Shown here: positions 62,229 to 64,000 of the stretch, one piece after another
Position numbering within the stretch: position 1 is the first letter of the stretch
Layout: each line of letters opens with the position of its first letter
Origin: Mycobacterium intermedium
GTDB taxonomy: Bacteria > Actinomycetota > Actinomycetes > Mycobacteriales > Mycobacteriaceae
Assembly (NCBI RefSeq): GCF_002086275.1
Contig: NZ_MVHT01000002.1
Coordinates: 62,001-126,000 of the forward strand
Reading direction: 5' to 3'
DNA: 64,000 nt
Translations under genes and position numbers: made by a program
The notes under the pieces: generated by a model
Databases searched by the model: none
The model's input: the letters and a program-made list of their open reading frames with translations, nothing else
Told to the model about the DNA's origin: nothing

Positions 62229-63533
62229 ATGTCGTTTGTGATCGCAGTACCGGAGGCGATGGTGGCCGCAGCGGCGGAGTTGGCAACCATCGGCTCGGAT
62301 ATCGACGCTGCTGGCGCGGCAGCGGCTTCCCAAACTACGGCGGTTCTTGCGGCGGCCGAGGATGAGGTCTCGGCGGCGATCGCGGCGCTGTTCTCGGCCC
62401 ACGGTCAGGGGTTTCAGGCGCTCAGCGCGCGGGCGGCGACGTTTCATGAACAGTGCATTCAGGCATTGATGTCAAGTGCGGAATCGTTCGCCAGCGCGGA
62501 AGCTGCCAATCTGACGGCGCTGGGGGACATGATTCTCACAAATATTTTCGGGTCGCCAGCCATGCCATCCCCACCCTCGGAAATTCCGCTCTTCACCGGT
62601 CAACAGTCGCTACTAACTCGACTCGAAACCGATTTTTTGTTTCGGCCATTGAGAGATTTTCTGACTTTTTCCGGAATTTATGACCAGATGGGGGTGCTGG
62701 GCTCTCCGGTCCAAAATCTATTCGTCAGTGGCCTGCTATCACCGCTCTTCAGTGACACCCCGCCATTGCTCTTGACTTCGCTGTTGGGGCAAACGGTTCA
62801 ATACACCACCTACGACGGTATGCCCGTGGTGGAGATCATCCCTGCGAATCCCACCGGCAACTATGTCGTCGCCCTGCACGGCGGCGCATTCATCTGGCCG
62901 CCTTTGTTTTTCCACTGGGTTTGGTACTCGGTGACGGCCTACCAGACGGGTGCGACGATTTCGGTGCCCATCTATCCGCTGATTCAACAAGGTGGTACCG
63001 CCGCCACGGTGGTACCCAAGGTGGCCGACTTCATCTCTTCGCAAATCGCTACGCACGGTGCCTCCCGCGTCAGCGTGCTCGGTGACTCGTCGGGGGCCAA
63101 CATAGGCCTGGCCGCCGTCCAATACCTGGTGGCTAACAACCAACCCGTACCGGCGTCGATGGTTTTGGTGTCCCCGCTGTTATCTATAACTGGAAGCAAT
63201 CCCAATATGCAGTTCGTCAACGATCCGTTTCTCCCGCCACGCGGGAACATGCTTTACCAATTTGCTCAGCAGTGGGCAGGCGGTCTTGCGTTGACCGATC
63301 CTTTGGTGAGTCCCCTGTACGGGTCACTCGACGGACTCCCGCCAATCCATATCTACGCAGGTTCGCTCGATATGGCTGCGGCCGAAGCGGTTGTCCTTTC
63401 GCAAAAAGCCGCAATTGAGTCAGCGCCGATCAGCTTCGTGATGGCGACCGGCGGATTCCATAACTGGATCCTCCTCAGCCCGGACGGACTCCGTTACTGG
63501 ACGCAGATCGGGCGGCAACTACTCGGTGCCTGA
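62229..63533 (+). CDS. PE-domain lipase/esterase (LipY-like)
   Basis: A 434-residue protein. The N-terminal PE domain (MSFVIAVPEAMVAAAAELA, residues 1-100) serves type VII secretion. The C-terminal hormone-sensitive-lipase domain has the oxyanion motif LHGGAF, the nucleophile GDSSGANIG, Asp in SLDMAAAEA and His in GGFHNWIL. It should be an exported esterase or triacylglycerol lipase. The general export signal YxxxD/E is changed: the position reads FASAE (Phe87). The start ATG 62229 has GGAGG. Confidence 0.88.
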   Translation: MSFVIAVPEAMVAAAAELATIGSDIDAAGAAAASQTTAVLAAAEDEVSAAIAALFSAHGQGFQALSARAATFHEQCIQALMSSAESFASAEAANLTALGDMILTNIFGSPAMPSPPSEIPLFTGQQSLLTRLETDFLFRPLRDFLTFSGIYDQMGVLGSPVQNLFVSGLLSPLFSDTPPLLLTSLLGQTVQYTTYDGMPVVEIIPANPTGNYVVALHGGAFIWPPLFFHWVWYSVTAYQTGATISVPIYPLIQQGGTAATVVPKVADFISSQIATHGASRVSVLGDSSGANIGLAAVQYLVANNQPVPASMVLVSPLLSITGSNPNMQFVNDPFLPPRGNMLYQFAQQWAGGLALTDPLVSPLYGSLDGLPPIHIYAGSLDMAAAEAVVLSQKAAIESAPISFVMATGGFHNWILLSPDGLRYWTQIGRQLLGA

Positions 63534-63584
63534 AGCCGCGGAGCCGTCGCCCGTCGGTGTGTGCGGCCTAGCTGCGTCACAGCG

Positions 63585-64000
63585 TTAGTTGTCCGAGGAA
63601 CCGGGGTCGTCCGGACGGTCACCGTCCTCCTCGACTTCCTGCTCCAGCTGCGCGATGACATCGTCGATGCCGCTGGTGTCGCCGCCGATGACCCGGTCGA
63701 TGAAGCCCGCCGGGTCGTCCAGATCGTCGGCACCGGGCAGCAGGTCCGGGTGTTGCCAGACACCGTCGCGGGCATCCATGCCGGCAGCCTGGGTCAGCCG
63801 CTCCCACAACACACCGGCCTCGCGTAGCTTGCGCGGTCGCAACTCGAGACCGACCAATGTGGCGAAGGTCTGTTCGGCGGGACCGCCGCTGGCCCGTCGG
63901 CGACGCAGCGTCTCGGTGAGCGCGGCCGTGCCGGGGATGCGGTCGCCGAGTGCGTCGGTCACCACCGTCTGCACCCAGCCCTCGATCAGGGCAAGCAGCG
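63585..64000 (-). CDS. DUF2342 zinc-dependent metalloprotease-like protein, C-terminal part
   Basis: The frame is open from 64000 (window edge) to a stop at 63585-63587, so the gene begins beyond the window. The sequence (LEGW-type IEGWVQTVVTDALGDRIPG, then LRPRKLREAGVLWERL) matches the end of the mycobacterial DUF2342 family (Rv3195 position). The last 50 residues are acidic and variable. The catalytic part is outside the window. Confidence 0.8.
   Translation of the reverse strand, partial: LLALIEGWVQTVVTDALGDRIPGTAALTETLRRRRASGGPAEQTFATLVGLELRPRKLREAGVLWERLTQAAGMDARDGVWQHPDLLPGADDLDDPAGFIDRVIGGDTSGIDDVIAQLEQEVEEDGDRPDDPGSSDN

Overview
The window is a high-GC actinobacterial chromosome segment, clearly from Mycobacterium. 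It carries whiB1, whiB7, sigH/rshA, pdtaS, adnAB, mycoredoxin, the bL37 micro-gene and PE/PE_PGRS material. Gene order follows, in reverse, the M. tuberculosis interval from about Rv3234c to Rv3195 (recalled, not searched). PE_PGRS remnants and a PE-lipase point to a slow-growing, probably non-tuberculous species. The species cannot be named from the sequence alone.

Layout. 1-4352: end of a wax ester/triacylglycerol synthase gene, ppk2, a small hypothetical gene, then the acyl-CoA desaturase system (reductase plus desA3), whose two genes share a near-identical operator. 4441-14361: an accessory catabolic island. It holds an AraC regulator, a plus-strand run (Baeyer-Villiger monooxygenase, ChoD-like GMC oxidase, hypothetical, BKACE enzyme), a minus-strand run (thiolase, NmrA protein, nitrilase, DUF302) and an HxlR regulator divergent from the thiolase across a palindrome. 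desA3 and rsgA, which flank it, are neighbours in M. tuberculosis. 14473-23778: rsgA-aroA, SRAP, small secreted proteins, dehydrogenases, an epoxide-hydrolase-like protein, ybaK preceded by a truncated PE gene, and a secreted pentapeptide-repeat protein.

23834-37851: the stress and regulatory core (sigH-rshA, bL37, biotinyl protein, pdtaS, whiB1 with a CRP-type site), then a lipid kinase, entC, a phosphatase, a ParA-like ATPase, a beta-propeller protein, rhlE, a ferritin-like protein, an MmpS-like protein whose start is out of frame, TB9.4 and a TetR regulator. 38007-47197: a putative secreted zincin, moeZ, an inserted arsR/cadI metal-response pair, a broken PE_PGRS gene, an APH-like protein, an alkyltransferase-like protein, a hydrolase, and an inserted PknD-like kinase with a membrane protein.

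47237-64000: DNA repair and redox genes (adnA-adnB, K+ channel, nudC, mycoredoxin, uvrD2), the whiB7 locus with its promoter, upstream ORF and attenuator, a UbiB-like kinase, an orphan cyclodehydratase-like protein, a PE-lipase and the end of a DUF2342 protein.

The best candidates for undescribed biology are the desaturase operator pair, the accessory catabolic island, the truncated PE gene coupled to ybaK, the pentapeptide-repeat secreted protein and the arsR/cadI module. No tRNA, rRNA, CRISPR array or intact insertion sequence was seen.
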